Below are positions 11,051-21,779 of a DNA stretch of 64,000 bases, piece after piece. The translations under genes were made by a program, and so were the position numbers. The notes beneath the pieces were generated by a model, which made no database searches, was not told the origin of the DNA, and saw only the letters and a program-made list of their open reading frames with translations. Source of the stretch: Rhodeus uyekii (Eukaryota > Chordata > Actinopteri > Cypriniformes > Acheilognathidae); contig JAWRVZ010000074.1 in the NCBI GenBank assembly GCA_037043235.1, positions 1,015,501 through 1,079,500 of the forward strand, given 5' to 3'. How positions within the stretch are numbered: position 1 is the first letter of the stretch; each line of letters opens with the position of its first letter.

Positions 11051-11384
11051 TGTAAAGCGGGGTGAATGATGACAACGAGGAAACAAGGGATCAATGGAAA
11101 ACACTGTAATGAAACAAAAACAAAAACACTTTAAATACAAACTGAAATGACACACTTGATCATAAATAATGGAAACTCTGACAGACTAGGAGAACACGGA
11201 ACATAGAGACACGCCCTGAACATTGACATGGGATCATTAATAATCGACAAAGACCTGGGAGAACATGAAGGTTTAAGTACACATATAACGGGCAACACCT
11301 GACGAGACCAACAACTGGGATTGGCAAACGAGACGGAAACACAATGGATCACACGAGGTAACGAGTCACGACATGACCGTGACA
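11051..11384 (-). mobile_element. Solo LTR, about 334 bp
   Basis: Minus-strand sequence begins TGTCACGGTCATGTCG and ends CCCCGCTTTACA. The flanking pentamers ATTGC (11046-11050) and ATGGC (11385-11389) differ at one base, consistent with an aged 5-bp target duplication. It resembles the shorter LTRs at 18471 and 31661 in overall design but not closely in sequence. Confidence 0.5.
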
Positions 11385-11685
11385 ATGGCATTGATGTATT
11401 TTAACATATATCAGTGCAAATTGCTTTAAGTTAAAATAGCTCAAACATGCATACAGCTGCGTAACTTGTCTGTGAAACCAGGTGAATATGCAAAAAATCA
11501 TTGCATCAGATCCACATAGTTTCTGTAACTATCTCTTCTGTAACAATATTGTTCTCATTATTCTGTTTCTGGCAAATCTGACACAGTCAATGACTGTACA
11601 TTCAGTATTACCATTAATTGTCCACGTTACCCATGAGAGTTAAGGAAAGATATGAAGATGGCTCATTTAAAGATAACGGATTACC

Positions 11686-12951
11686 AGGTATTAGCTTTCA
11701 TTGTTACGCTGATGATACTCAGCTCTATATTTCTTCTCATCCGGATGAAACAAACAAATTCACTAAATTAACAGAATGCATAACCGATATAAAAAATTGG
11801 ATGACTAATAACTTTCTACTGCTTAATTCTGAAAAAACAGAGATTCTAATTATTAGACCAAAAAGTTCAGCGCGTAATAATCTAGACTACTGCCTAACAC
11901 TCAATGGCTGTTCTGTCAAGTCTTCGTCGTCAGTTAGAAACCTGAGTGTGCTCTTTGATACCAATCTTTCATTTGAAAGCCATGTTTCTAGCATCTGTAA
12001 AACGGCATTCTTCCATCTTAAAAATATATCTAAATTGCGACATATGCTCTCTAAGACAAATGCGGAAAAGTTAGTTCATGTGTTCATGAGTTCAAGGCTA
12101 GATTATTGTAATGCTCTACTAGGTGGTTGCCCTGCACGCTTAATAAACAAATTCCAGCTGGTCCAAAATGCAGCAGCTCGAGTTCTTACTAGAACCAGGA
12201 AATATGAGCATATTAGCCCAGTTCTGTCAAACCTGCACTGGCTTCCTATTAATCACCGAATACATTTTAAAATCTTGCTAATTACTTACAAAGCATTAAA
12301 TGATTTAGCTCCCCAGTACTTAAGCGATCTCTTAACACATTATGCTTCATGTTTATTGTGATCCCAAAATACTGATCAGCTTATAATACCTAGAATGTCA
12401 AAGTCAACTGCTTGTGGTCGATCCATTTCCTATTGAGCTCTTGAACTCTGGAACAGTCTTCCTAAAACAGTTCGGGAAGCAGACACACTCTGTCAGTTTA
12501 AATCTAGACTGAAAACACATCTCTTCAACCTGGCATACACAACACATTATTATACATTATCATATACATACATTTTTAATCCAAATCATGCAAAATGATT
12601 GTTAGGCTGCAATAATTTAGGTCAGTCGGAACCGGGAGCATTCCCATAACATCTGATGTGCCCAATACATAAGAAGAATGAAGAATGGCATCTACGCTGA
12701 TATTAGTGTCTGTTTATTCTGAGGTTACAATGGTCAGCCAGGTCCGGGGCCATATCCAGATCAGATCAAGGACCTGCACCTCGACACGAGCACAACACAG
12801 CCCTGAAGTGTCTATAGAGACTGTGACTCTAATAGGCCCTCCCCTGTGAAGATCATGAACATATCTCCAACCAGACCAAACTGGACTTAAAACTGGACTT
12901 GAAATGTTGTCAATGTAATAATCATGCAATTTTGGCTATTGGCCAGAGGAG
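11686..12951 (+). pseudogene. 5'-truncated LINE copy (family A), RT C-terminal half and 3' UTR
   Basis: Homology to the main LINE at 40 kb starts at GGTATTAGCTTTC (11687). It includes the catalytic box CYADDTQLY and the thumb and C-terminal region down to LKTHLFNLAYT near 12540. Reading is open to a TGA at 12359-12361; beyond it the frame is damaged. The 3' UTR continues to 12951, where DIRS copy C interrupts it. The upstream part of the open frame (11618-11685) is unrelated flank. Truncation at the 5' end is the usual result of incomplete target-primed reverse transcription. Confidence 0.85.
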
Positions 12952-13307
12952 AACGTCTCAGGCTACGAATGTAACCCTGGTTCCCTGAGGGGAACGAGAC
13001 GCTGCGTCCAAAGCGCTAGGGGAAATAGCCTTGCGTCAGTCACGTGAAGATCTGTGCAACCAATGAGAGACAAATGCGTGTGAATGCGTCACCGCCGGCA
13101 CGAGCCGGTGACGTCATGAGGAAGAGCATAAAGCGTGTCCGAAACCCGGAAGCGCCAGCAAAAGAGTGTCTGAAGCGGGCACGGAGGCGCAAGGAGCTAA
13201 GGCAAAGACGCAGCGTCTCGTTCCCCTCAGGGAACCAGGGTTAAACCAGGCCACATAAACCTTCAAGGTGGAGGGGGACAACCTTCTTGCAGGAACTCCA
13301 GCACTTT

Positions 13308-13768
13308 TCAGACTCGACAGGTTACTGGGTTCACCTGCCTTTCACTACTCCAAGACGTGAAAAGTTTCCACTTTAAGGCGTAGAGTTTCCTCGTGAAGGG
13401 AGCTCTGGACTGAAGGATGGTCTCCACATCCTCGGCTGAGAGACCGGATTCTATGAGCTGGACCCCTTCAGAGGCCAGACCCACAGCTTCACCAGAACTC
13501 CCGGGAGCAGAGTGATCGGGGGAAAGGCGTACAGGCGTAACCTCCGCCACGCATGTACCAAGCCCACAGAGGGCAGTGGGTGTTCTCTACTGAGGCAAAC
13601 AGGTCGACCTGTGCCTTCCGTATCTTTCCCAAATCTGCTCCAGATAAGAAGGGGACCAAGAGTTCTAGCCCTCGGGGAGAACCCCTGGTTTTCAGCCACC
13701 AGTGCAGGGGTCTCGTGCCCAGCCGGCCCAGTGGAATAACGCTGGAGCCGCTGCATGAGCCCTAACAC
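13308..13768 (-). pseudogene. DIRS RT/RNase H tail and recombinase N-terminus (copy C)
   Basis: On the minus strand, 13768-13451 contains LIWSRFGKDTEG and LRLYAFPPITLL, matching the region after RNase H in copy E (LIWSRFGEAQVD, LRKYAFPPVSLL). Overlapping it in another frame, 13550-13308 gives GLSAEDVETILQSRAP and LYALKWKLFTSW, matching the recombinase N-terminal domain of copy E (LAYALKWSLFSEW). The catalytic recombinase half (HxxR and Tyr) does not follow, because the sequence enters the terminal repeat. Confidence 0.65.
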
Positions 13769-13789
13769 CCTTCACGTGATTGGCTGCCC

Positions 13790-14470
13790 CTTGATACTCT
13801 TGACGGCTGAACGAAAGGCCTGAAGGCGCCCGGGGAAGAGCCGAGCAGACATGGCCACTGAGTCCCAAGTGACTCCCAAGAAAGTGGTTCTCTGCGTGGG
13901 AGAAAGTACACTCTTCTTGGTGTTCAGCCCTAAGAGTGTCCTCGTCCTTAACGGCTAAACGAAAGGCCTGGATGCGCTTGGGGAAGAGCCGAGCAGACAT
14001 GGCCACTGAGTCCCAAATGACTCCCAAGAAAGTGGTTCTCTACGTAGGAGAAAGTACACTCTTCTTGGTTTTCATCCCTAAGGATGTCACTCGTCGCTTA
14101 ATGGCTTAACGAACGGCCTGGGCGCGCTCGGGGAGGAGGCCGAGCAGACACGGCCACTGAGTCCCAAATGACTCCCAAGAAAGTGGTTCTCTGAGTGGGA
14201 GAAAGTACACTCTTCTTGGTGTTCATCCCTAAGCGTCGTGAGACGAGAACCAAGAGTTCTTCCGAATGCTCAGAGTGCGTGGGCATCGCCCCGTGACCTT
14301 GATTGCGAAGCGCGTTACCCCTCAGGGAGAACCCCTGGTTTTTAGCCACCACCATGAGTGGCTGGCCCAGCTTGATGCTCTTAACGGCTAAACGAACAGC
14401 CTGGATGCGCTCGGGGGAGAGCCGAGCAGACATGGCCACTGAGTCCCAAATGACTCCCAAGAAAATGGTT
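13790..14470 (-). repeat. Locally amplified RT segment in DIRS copy C (four copies)
   Basis: The same RT segment, starting at CCGAGCAGAC, occurs at 13841, 13989, 14140 and 14422, giving spacings of 148, 151 and 282 bp. Each copy encodes, on the minus strand, variants of FLGVIWDSVAMSARL with the upstream KSVLSPTQRT in several. In copies A and E this segment is present once. The extra copies therefore arose by tandem duplication within this element after or during insertion. Confidence 0.75.
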
Positions 14471-14860
14471 CTCTGCGTTGGAGAAAAAAATCGCGAATGA
14501 TCGGCGGTCTCACGTGGAGGGCGGCGGGGAAGAACTTTACCGAACGCCGCCTGCTGTCGTGAGCCTCCTGGAACTTGTCGACGACGCTTTTTACGGCATC
14601 GCCAAACAAGCCCGAAGGGGACAGAGGGGCATCCAGCAGCACAAATTTATCTTTATCCTCCATGGCCGATAAATTGAGCCATAAATGTCTCTCCGTGGCC
14701 ACCAGAGCTGCCATGGAGCGGCCGACAGAGTAGGCCGTCTCCCTAGCGGCCCGAAAAGACAATCCACGGTCCGGCGCAGCTATGACACTGCCTCCGGACC
14801 GATACCACCGCCCTCGTTGAGGTCCCCAAGCAACTCTGCCTGATCGGCCTGAGGCCTGAG
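14388..14860 (-). pseudogene. DIRS gag-like core fragment (copy C)
   Basis: The frame starting at 14762 gives ARETAYSVGRSMAALVATER, then WLNLSAMEDKDKFVLLDAPL and SPSGLFGDAV, aligning with the gag-like core of copies A and E. Just upstream (14860-14780), in another frame, is AELLGDLNEGGGIGPEAVS, the preceding conserved motif. It runs directly into RT sequence near 14480, so the gag C-terminus and RT start are deleted. Confidence 0.7.
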
Positions 14861-14869
14861 TGCTCCCGG

Positions 14870-15145
14870 CACGACCTTCTCTTTTCTATTGGTGCCACCC
14901 TGGAGGGCTGCACTACCTTGGACCCCAGAACTCTCTACACCATCCTGGATCACTGCACCGCCACCACCGTGGAAGACTGCGCCACTCCAGGTCCCTGAAC
15001 TCCCAGCACGTCCCTGGCTCCCCGCGTTTCCGGCGCCGCCTTGAAAGGCTGTTTCACCTAGGCCCCTGGAACTCCCGGCCCCACCCTGGAACCCTGAACT
15101 CCAGACTTTGCCCTGGAGGCCCCCCATTAACTTTTTCCTATGTTC
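14870..15145 (-). repeat. Gly/Ser-rich degenerate minisatellite
   Basis: The minus strand encodes irregular repeats of the type GAGSSG and GGAGN, driven by degenerate CCTGGAACTCC-like units on the plus strand. Next to it, 15140-15180 has TGTTCCAT repeats. It joins the gag remnant of copy C, but no matching tract was found in copies A or E. I regard it as low-complexity DNA, not a conserved protein. Confidence 0.5.
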
Positions 15146-15311
15146 CATGTTTAATGTAGTCCGTGTTCCATGTTCCATATTATACCATGTTATATGGTGT
15201 TATACACTTGATTCCGTATCACACCTTACACAAACACTATGTAACATACGTACAATTAACATAACTGTTTTATTTTATTGTTTTGCTTTTTCCGATCTGT
15301 TTTCTTCCCTT

Positions 15312-15611
15312 TTAAGGGAAGAAAACCCTTTTGGTTTTTAATACCCGCACTTTCACTTGGCGCAGACCTTCCAAGAAATACCTATCGAAGGAGATTTCTG
15401 TCTCCTTTTCAAAATGAGTAAAGCACGTGTCCTCAAAAAGCGCCGAAGCATGACCAGTAGACAATTTATTAGGGTGTTTCTTTTCAATGAAATGACAAAC
15501 TTTCAGCCACATAGCCATCACTTCCTTAATTTCACTTGTAAAAATGTTTGCATCCGGTTCACCATCCTCCTCGCCATTGCTGAGCTCACGGAACACCTGC
15601 CTATGTTCCAC
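15312..15611 (-). pseudogene. Tigger/pogo-type transposase C-terminal fragment
   Basis: The minus-strand peptide contains FTSEIKEVMAMWLKVCHFIE, then KKHPNKLSTGHASALF and THFEKETEISFDRYFL. This pattern (an EI...W..V..FIEK.HP segment, an ALFND-like segment and a final SLDRFF-like motif) is the C-terminus of Tigger/jerky-type transposases as I know them. The DDE core and the CENP-B-like DNA-binding domain are not found upstream on the minus strand, where an hAT element and a MITE lie instead. A related remnant sits at 34400-34585. Confidence 0.6.
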
Positions 15612-15620
15612 TGTCTAATA

Positions 15621-15848
15621 AAGGGGTGGGCAAGCTACGGCCCGCGGGCCACATCCGACCCGTTGGGCTTTTTAATCCGACCCACCGAAAAGAGGTGCAG
15701 AAGCTTTGGTGGAGAGTAGGCGCGCCCCCGTCAACAATTGCGGCGCGCACCATCCCCCCTCCGGTCAACAATCGTGCATCATGCTCATCAATTTGTAAAT
15801 TTTAAGACACCAATGTGGCCCGCGAGACAAATAGCTTCCCCACCTCTG
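15621..15848. mobile_element. hAT non-autonomous element with 8-bp target duplication
   Basis: Left end AAGGGGTGGGCAAGCTACGG and right end CTTCCCCACCTCTG form imperfect inverted repeats of the common hAT type that begins CAGGGGTGGGCAA. The first base here is mutated. A perfect 8-bp duplication, GTCTAATA, flanks it (15613-15620 and 15849-15856), as expected for hAT transposition. At 228 bp it has no coding capacity. A related end occurs in inverted orientation at 16290-16368. Confidence 0.8.
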
Positions 15849-16055
15849 GTCTAATATATATACAGTGGTACCTCGAGATACGAGCAGCCTAACATGCGAG
15901 TTTGAGATACGAGCCGGAGCTCGGGCCATATTTTCGTTCAAGATACGAGCCGAAATCCGAGATATGAGCCGTGTTTCCGGAGCGTCCAGCTAGTTGGTGA
16001 GCAGAGTTGAGCATCATCCGAGAGCATTTCTCGCTCACTCGCACGTGTTACCCAC

Positions 16056-16245
16056 GTGTGAGCGCAGTTTGCGATTGTTGATGGGGAGGGGGGTGTAGAG
16101 GGGTTTGCGACACACGCCTACTCTCGACCACAGCTTCAGCGCCACTGCTGAGCATGAGCGCGGTTCGCGATTGTTGACGGGGTCGGGGGGTGCAGAGGGG
16201 TTTGCGACACACGCCTACTCTCGACCACAGCTTCAGCGTCACTGC
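16056..16245. repeat. Direct duplication of about 98 bp inside the Tigger-like element
   Basis: The sequence from GCGCAGTTTGCGATTGTTGA through GGGGTTTGCGACACACGCC to CACAGCTTCAGCG occurs twice in tandem with few differences. It belongs to the hAT-derived insert in this element. Confidence 0.75.
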
Positions 16246-16289
16246 CGCTTGCAGCTGCGACAGAGAGACATTACACTGAAATGTAAAAT

Positions 16290-16368
16290 GAAGGAGGTTT
16301 GATACAAGTTCGACGAGTTCGGCGGGCCGGATTAAAAAGCCCAACGGGCCGTAGTTTAACCACCGCTG
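16290..16368. mobile_element. Inverted hAT terminal fragment
   Basis: AAAAAGCCCAACGGGCCGTA to AACCACCGCTG is the reverse complement of the left end of the 15621-15848 element (GGCCCGTTGGGCTTTTTAAT). The next bases, GTCTAGAG, could be a target duplication, but I found no matching left copy. Confidence 0.5.
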
Positions 16369-16394
16369 GTCTAGAGTGCCTACATCCCTTCCCC

Positions 16395-16460
16395 CTTCCC
16401 CCCTCCCTCCTCCTCCTCCTCCTCCTCCTCCTCCTCCCTCCTCCTCCCTCCTCCTCCTCA
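16395..16460. repeat. (CCT)n-rich tract
   Basis: Pyrimidine-rich CTCCTCCTC tract on the plus strand. It creates glutamate- or glycine-rich spurious frames on the minus strand. Confidence 0.95.
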
Positions 16461-16758
16461 CCATTCACCTTCGATAGCCGCACTCCTCTGTCTCCAAAGT
16501 AAGACTATTATGCTAAATAACTTTTATTTCTTTATTTCATATTTTGTTATGTATTTGTTAATTATACATGTTTATTTGTTATTTAAAAAACATATCTTTA
16601 TTCATAATTTACAATGGTTTGGGGATTTTTCATGGGTCCGGAATGGATTAAATCGAATTAATTTATTTCAAATGAGAGAAATTTGTTTGAGATACGAGCC
16701 GATTGAATTACAAGCTCGGTTCTGGAACGAATTAAACTCGTATCTCGAGGGACCACTG

Positions 16759-16975
<217 letters not shown>

Positions 16976-16987
16976 ACACACACACAC

Positions 16988-18470
16988 TAGACCGAATTAA
17001 GTGTTAAATCAAAAGTTATTAAGCATTTGAGATGAAATATTTCTGTTAGTATGTACTGTGTTTGTTAGTATATATTTGTTTTATTTAACCTTTTAAAATG
17101 CAACTCAATTTGTCAATTTGAATATTACATAAAAAATTTAATTAGTCACTAAATATTTTTATAATATTTTAAAAATATAAATATAATACCATTTTGTTTC
17201 ATAACTTATCATTGGGTAAATCAAGAAATCGGTAAATCATACATATTGCTTAAAGCATGTCAATTTTTTCTCACTCAACACAATTGCTTATGGCAACTTC
17301 CTAGATTAACACCAGCTGCTACTGAATTGTTAAAGATTATAGCATGAACTTCAAATAAAAGGAGAAAGATTTTCAAAGAATATGAGGGGTTTTTGGACGA
17401 ATACTAATGTTTTTTGAATAAAAAAAACTTGGATGGATAGAAAACTTAAAGGAGAATGGGACTTTTCAGTTTGTAAAAGAAGTGCCGTTTCAAAATAACA
17501 CTAGAAACACTCCCTGGGGTCCCAAACCAACGATACTGCCTGCCTTGGTCTTTATTTAAAGACTTCTAAACAGCAGCTGGGCCAGTACGATAAGATTTCA
17601 TTCAGCCAGTAAGAGAGAGATATAAATAAAGAAGAATAAAAGGAGAAGTTAAATGAGAAAAGCTAGCAGAGAAATGTGGCATATGAGAATCTCTTTCAAA
17701 GCTAGACAGTAGCATTCAGAAGGGGAAGTTAAGCTGTGGTAAGTGGTAAGTGACTTGGTAAGGATGGGGAGACTTGGAGCACTGGGTGCCATGAAAATCT
17801 GTCTATCACGCTATGGGATGTGCTGGCTGTAGACTATTGGAAATGACGGAAAAGGTATTCTAACCGACCAAGCTCAGACTCTTATTTGATTCAACATCTT
17901 GAGATATTAGGCTCCAGTGTAGCCCCCTTATCCTCTTACCGATGTACTCAAAGCAAAAGTATGAACAGTCATTTGAATAGTCATTTGATGTTATCAGAGA
18001 GTAAGAGCTAACCCCAAGAGCAAGAAATTAACATGGTTTAGGTCGCTACCCAGTCACTACCAGTTTAAGCTAATGACAAATTGTCAGACCTAACACAAGT
18101 CAAGTATGGAATGTAACAGGACATGGCAATAGGTCATTTTCTATTATTTTTGTTTATGCTCCCTTGGTGGACCACATGGGCAAAAAGAATAAACTCAACA
18201 CGGACGGTAATGACAAAATTGACAGAAACTAACCTACAACCAAACCCAACTTTGACAATGTATTACAGTATGGCTTTCAAATAACTTTTTTCAGTTAAGC
18301 TCCTTATAACCAGCAATATAACTAAAATATTCAATTCCATTCCCTAAATCAAAATAAGGCTTTTCAGTACACAAAGTTGTTATAAAACCAAAATGCAATA
18401 GAAGTATCCAAAGCTCCATACCCTTTAACCCTTTTGCACATAAGTTTAAAATATTCCAGATGACCCCACG
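16988..18470. other. No gene recognised
   Basis: AT-rich sequence without terminal repeats or motifs I can support. Short open frames here (for example 18291-18482, minus) show no coding features. Confidence 0.5.
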
Positions 18471-18706
18471 TGTCACAGTCATGTCTAGTTAGTTTGATTA
18501 CCCATTTAGTTCGCCACCTGTTTGTTATTTTCTAGTGTATTTAAACCCCTCATGTGCATCTTGTCTTTGTCAGTAGTTGAGTGTTTGTTATAGTGAATAC
18601 GTTTGCTCCTAGTTCTCCGCGTTTGTGCACCCCCGTGTGCTTTTCTGTTCTACCTTTTGAATAAAGTGTTTTGAGTTGAAACCATCATCAGCCTTGTTTG
18701 GTAACA
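18471..18706 (+). mobile_element. Solo LTR, 236 bp, with 5-bp target duplication
   Basis: Begins TGTCACAGTCATG and ends TTGGTAACA. Perfect 5-bp flanks CCACG (18466-18470 and 18707-18711) support integrase-mediated insertion. A polyadenylation signal AATAAA lies about 45 bp before the end (18660), and GTATTTAAA near 18538 may be a TATA-type promoter. No internal region is present. Confidence 0.75.
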
Positions 18707-18891
18707 CCACGCCCCCCAGCATGATTTTTTTTAGTATTATGAGTTTCCCCTTATTGTTTCAATGGCAACGCTTCATGCTTGTTACGTGAAACTGCAGCCA
18801 CAAAAGGCGCTGTTTCACATTTATTTAGCTTTTTTCTTCAAAATATTCTGCATATTGTTGGCCATGTCATCAACTACTTTTTATTCTACTA

Positions 18892-18896
<5 letters not shown>

Positions 18897-18977
<81 letters not shown>
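18897..18977. repeat. (TA)n microsatellite
   Basis: About 40 TA dinucleotides followed by a T10-11 run. Confidence 0.97.
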
Positions 18978-18985
<8 letters not shown>

Positions 18986-19062
18986 TTTTATTATACTACT
19001 TTTTAGAGGATGTTAATGTTTTTTTGTTGTTTAAAAACCTTTATACAGGTGCTGATCATATA

Positions 19063-19927
19063 CAGTGGAGTTCGGTTATGTTGACGGCGTAAAGATAACC
19101 ATTTAGCGAGATAACCTATACCCAATATATCTATGTATTAGATGAAGCGATCAGCATGCTATAAAAATGTACATACTGTATATGTTTGCTAACAGCAAAA
19201 GGCATATGTGCACCAACTAACAGCAGAAATTCACCAGAAAACAATAAAAAACACCTTCGATTCTCCATCCAAACTTTTAATTATATCTTCCAACATTGCA
19301 AACACAATGATTGCTCACAGTGTAAACACAGGCACAACACACGTGTAAACACATTCGCTCATAACACAGTCATTTTGCTCTGACACAGTTCTGAATAGTA
19401 TTGCACACACGGTTAATATGGTTTATTTACAAAATCTCTAAAATGCATTGTTGCTTTTTGCCTTTAACGGTCTGCTTGAAAACAAATGCTTCTGTCAGTA
19501 ACAACGTCTTTGTCGATGTCAACATAATCTGGGAATTCCTGGACAAGGATGCTTCACTGAACACACACACACACTCACGCACTCAACTCAACTCCTGCGC
19601 CTCCTCTTCCAAGATAGCATCTAGAAGGCTTTTGACTTCCGCGTCTAAAGTCTTAGACACCTGCTACTTCCGCGAGTTCTTCCGCGAGACTGTACATGCA
19701 ACGTGAACTCAGCGCATGCGCAGTGAACTAGATACGCCCATGACTCACGAAATAACAATGTGAAGTGACCACATTGTCCGAGATATTTGCTCTCTGCGAC
19801 ATTAAGGAATCGACACTAAGAACCGAAAATACTAAGACAAATAGGGAGTTTGGCGGTTCGACTTCAAAAACGTCGACATAACAGTATTGGCGAGTTAACC
19901 ATAATTCGAGATAAGTGAACTCTACTG
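19063..19927 (-). mobile_element. Tigger-like element (second terminus type) with transposase relic
   Basis: The left end CAGTGGAGTTCGGTTATG follows TA, and the right end CACTTATC-type repeat ends CTCTACTG before TA (19928-19929). The reversed right end CAGTAGAGTTCACTTATC matches the left end imperfectly. On the minus strand around 19500-19560 the peptide EFPDYVDIDKDVVT resembles the region just downstream of the DDE core in Tigger transposases. A Glu-rich segment follows near 19600. No intact frame remains. The family recurs at 30957-31597. Confidence 0.65.
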
Positions 19928-20019
19928 TAATTAAAATATCATCAACAATTTGATCTATTTCACTAATTCCATTCAAAAAGTGAAACTTGTATATTACATT
20001 CAATCATTACACACAGACT

Positions 20020-20530
20020 GATTGTTTTTACGAGAGCAACATGTTGCTGAAGTAGCAAAAATAATTTGGAGAGCTTTTAGGATTAAGAGCAACATGCGGG
20101 ATTGACAGGATCCGTTAGCAGAGCAGAACAGAATTTAATTGGAAAGATAGCATTTTTCACGTAAGGGTTTTATTTATCTTATGTAAAAAGTTTGACTCGT
20201 AGTCGGGCATTGACGACAGCTCAAACTGTGTATTGCCTTGCGAGAGGCACATTCTTTTACTCTGTTGGAGATACGGAAAACATTGTGAAAAGTGCTGTCT
20301 GTCATGCAATTCGCAAATTTTACATCCACTCAAGCCGTCTTTGGGTGATTTTGTGGTTTTTACAAGCCACTTAAGACCCCAAGTTGTTAAAGCTAGCTTT
20401 TTCGCTATTCCCCTGTGGTGGAAATGCAGCTGATGATGACCTCCGGCCAGTGCACTTGGACCAGCCTAGTGGCAGAGCGGCACGGGACAGAATTGTCCAG
20501 CATCATTTTTGAAAAGAGGGAACTTTGCTC
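20020..20530 (+). pseudogene. PIF/Harbinger transposase remnant
   Basis: Translations in shifting frames give SRALTTAQTVYCLARGTFFY, then SVGDTENIVKSAVCHAIRK and VIL-VF-SHLRPQVV at 20190-20430. Farther on, DDLRPVHLDQPSG and ARDRIVQHHF lie near 20430-20520. The G-T--VGD---I-KS-V-RA--K helix-turn-helix pattern and the terminal RD-IV---F motif are those of HARBI1-like transposases. The catalytic DDE segments between them are missing or unreadable. The upstream part repeats at 27010-27265. It is a decayed Harbinger element, not a host gene. Confidence 0.6.
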
Positions 20531-20924
20531 ACAGTTTAGTTCACAGTTTATTTTATTTTGAAGAAAAAAATAACAGCTGGTCATCTCTTGCCTGTGGAAT
20601 GAAATAAATCATACAAGGTCATCAATAGTTCAGTGTGTTTATTAGTGTATTTTACTAACTTTGAAGTTCCTTTTGAAGCAATTCCATCTCAAGTTTGACT
20701 TTTTGTTTCATTAGTTCTTGCAATTCTATTTCATTAATTAACTTTTTTTTGGGAACAGGTGACGAGACTAACAAAAAGGACTGTGACAACATTCAGGACA
20801 GCTACTGAAAACGTCACTCTTGGAATTAAATTAATAGATCAAGTTATACTGCTTCAAGTTAAAACAGTCTTCAAATCCTTGCTAACAGCAACAGCTAACA
20901 GCAATAGCGGCAGTTCACGGCCAT

Positions 20925-21250
20925 TATTATTGTCGTGGTTTACATTCCCCCGTGTGCAAACACCAATGACGAGCTTTGTGAACTGTACAGTGAACTGTGA
21001 TCAACAAACAAATAACCCAGACAGCTTTGTTACCATAGCTGGTGACTTCAACCATGCAAACTGAAAGACAGTCTTGCCAAAGTTTTACCAACATGTGAGC
21101 TTTGCAACAAGGGAAAACAACACTCTGGACTGCGTTCACACAACAGTGAAGAACGCAAGGCTGAACCCCGCCCCCACCTCGGGTACTCTGATCACATCTC
21201 CATTATGTTAACTCCAGCATACAGATCACGTCTGAAACTTGACAAACCGG
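20925..21250 (+). pseudogene. LINE endonuclease domain remnant (family B)
   Basis: The reading FVTIAGDFNHAN just before a stop at 21062-21064 is the GDFN motif of the apurinic-type endonuclease. Beyond the stop the same style of sequence continues (NNTLDCVHTTV, NARLNPAPTSG), again frame-disrupted. The N-terminal catalytic segments (N and E motifs) are missing. The enzyme would nick target DNA for target-primed reverse transcription. Confidence 0.65.
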
Positions 21251-21779
21251 TTCAAAAATTACACCAACTCTACAGGACTGCTTTCAGTGCACAGACTGGA
21301 ACATGTTTAAAGAGGCGGCCACCTACAACAACCACACAGACCTGCAGGAGTACACTGAAACTGTGACTGCCTACATCACAAAGTGCATTGATGATGTGAC
21401 AGTAACCAATACAATCACCACAGGTGCAAACCAGAAGCCGTGGATGACAGCAGAGGTTCGTGGGCTGCTAACATTCAGATCAGGAGATAAAGCAGCCCTC
21501 AAAACAACAAGAGCCAACCAATCCTGTGGCATCAAAAATGCTAAACGGTCATATGCCCAGAAAACTCAATAACCACTTCACAGACAGCAGGGACACACGG
21601 AGCCTGTGGCAAGACATTCAGACCATCACTGACTACAAGCCCTGCCACAGGCTTGTGATGATGACACATCCCTCCCAGATGCACTCAACCACTTTTATTC
21701 ACGGTTTGAAATGCAGAATGACACACCTGCGCAAAAACTGCCACACCTCCCAATGACCAGGCGCTCTGTCTGTCTTCAG

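Larger units (their letters stand above)
12952..15140 (-). mobile_element. DIRS-like retrotransposon, rearranged and 5'-truncated (copy C)
   Basis: The left end reads AAC then GTCTCAGGCTACG (12952 onward). A hairpin-rich terminal block to about 13240 repeats GTTCCCTGAGGGGAACGAGA in inverted form, matching the termini of copy A. Inward on the minus strand lie a recombinase N-terminus, the RT/RNase H C-terminal part, several RT duplications and a gag-like core, in the order expected for a minus-strand element. The outer end beyond gag is lost near 15140. It sits in the 3' UTR of the LINE at 11686-12951. Confidence 0.75.
15863..16758. mobile_element. Tigger/mariner-like non-autonomous element
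   Basis: Left end CAGTGGTACCTCGAGATACG, preceded by TA. The right end CGTATCTCGAGGGACCACTG is its near-exact reverse complement, followed by CA in place of the expected TA. Internal copies of the GATACGAGCC motif occur near both ends. The interior carries an hAT fragment, a direct duplication and a CCT repeat. No transposase reading frame was found inside. The same terminus occurs at 32614, 33473 and, as a variant, at 63578. Confidence 0.75.

Noticed and set aside
14780..15178. Collagen-like Gly-rich protein on the minus strand
   Set aside because: The GAGSSG-type repeats come from degenerate DNA minisatellite units joined to a DIRS gag scrap. Only the C-terminal end has real homology.
16048..16502. 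Poly-Gly, poly-Glu and poly-Leu frames
   Set aside because: They are readings of the CCT/GGA repeat tract at 16395-16460.
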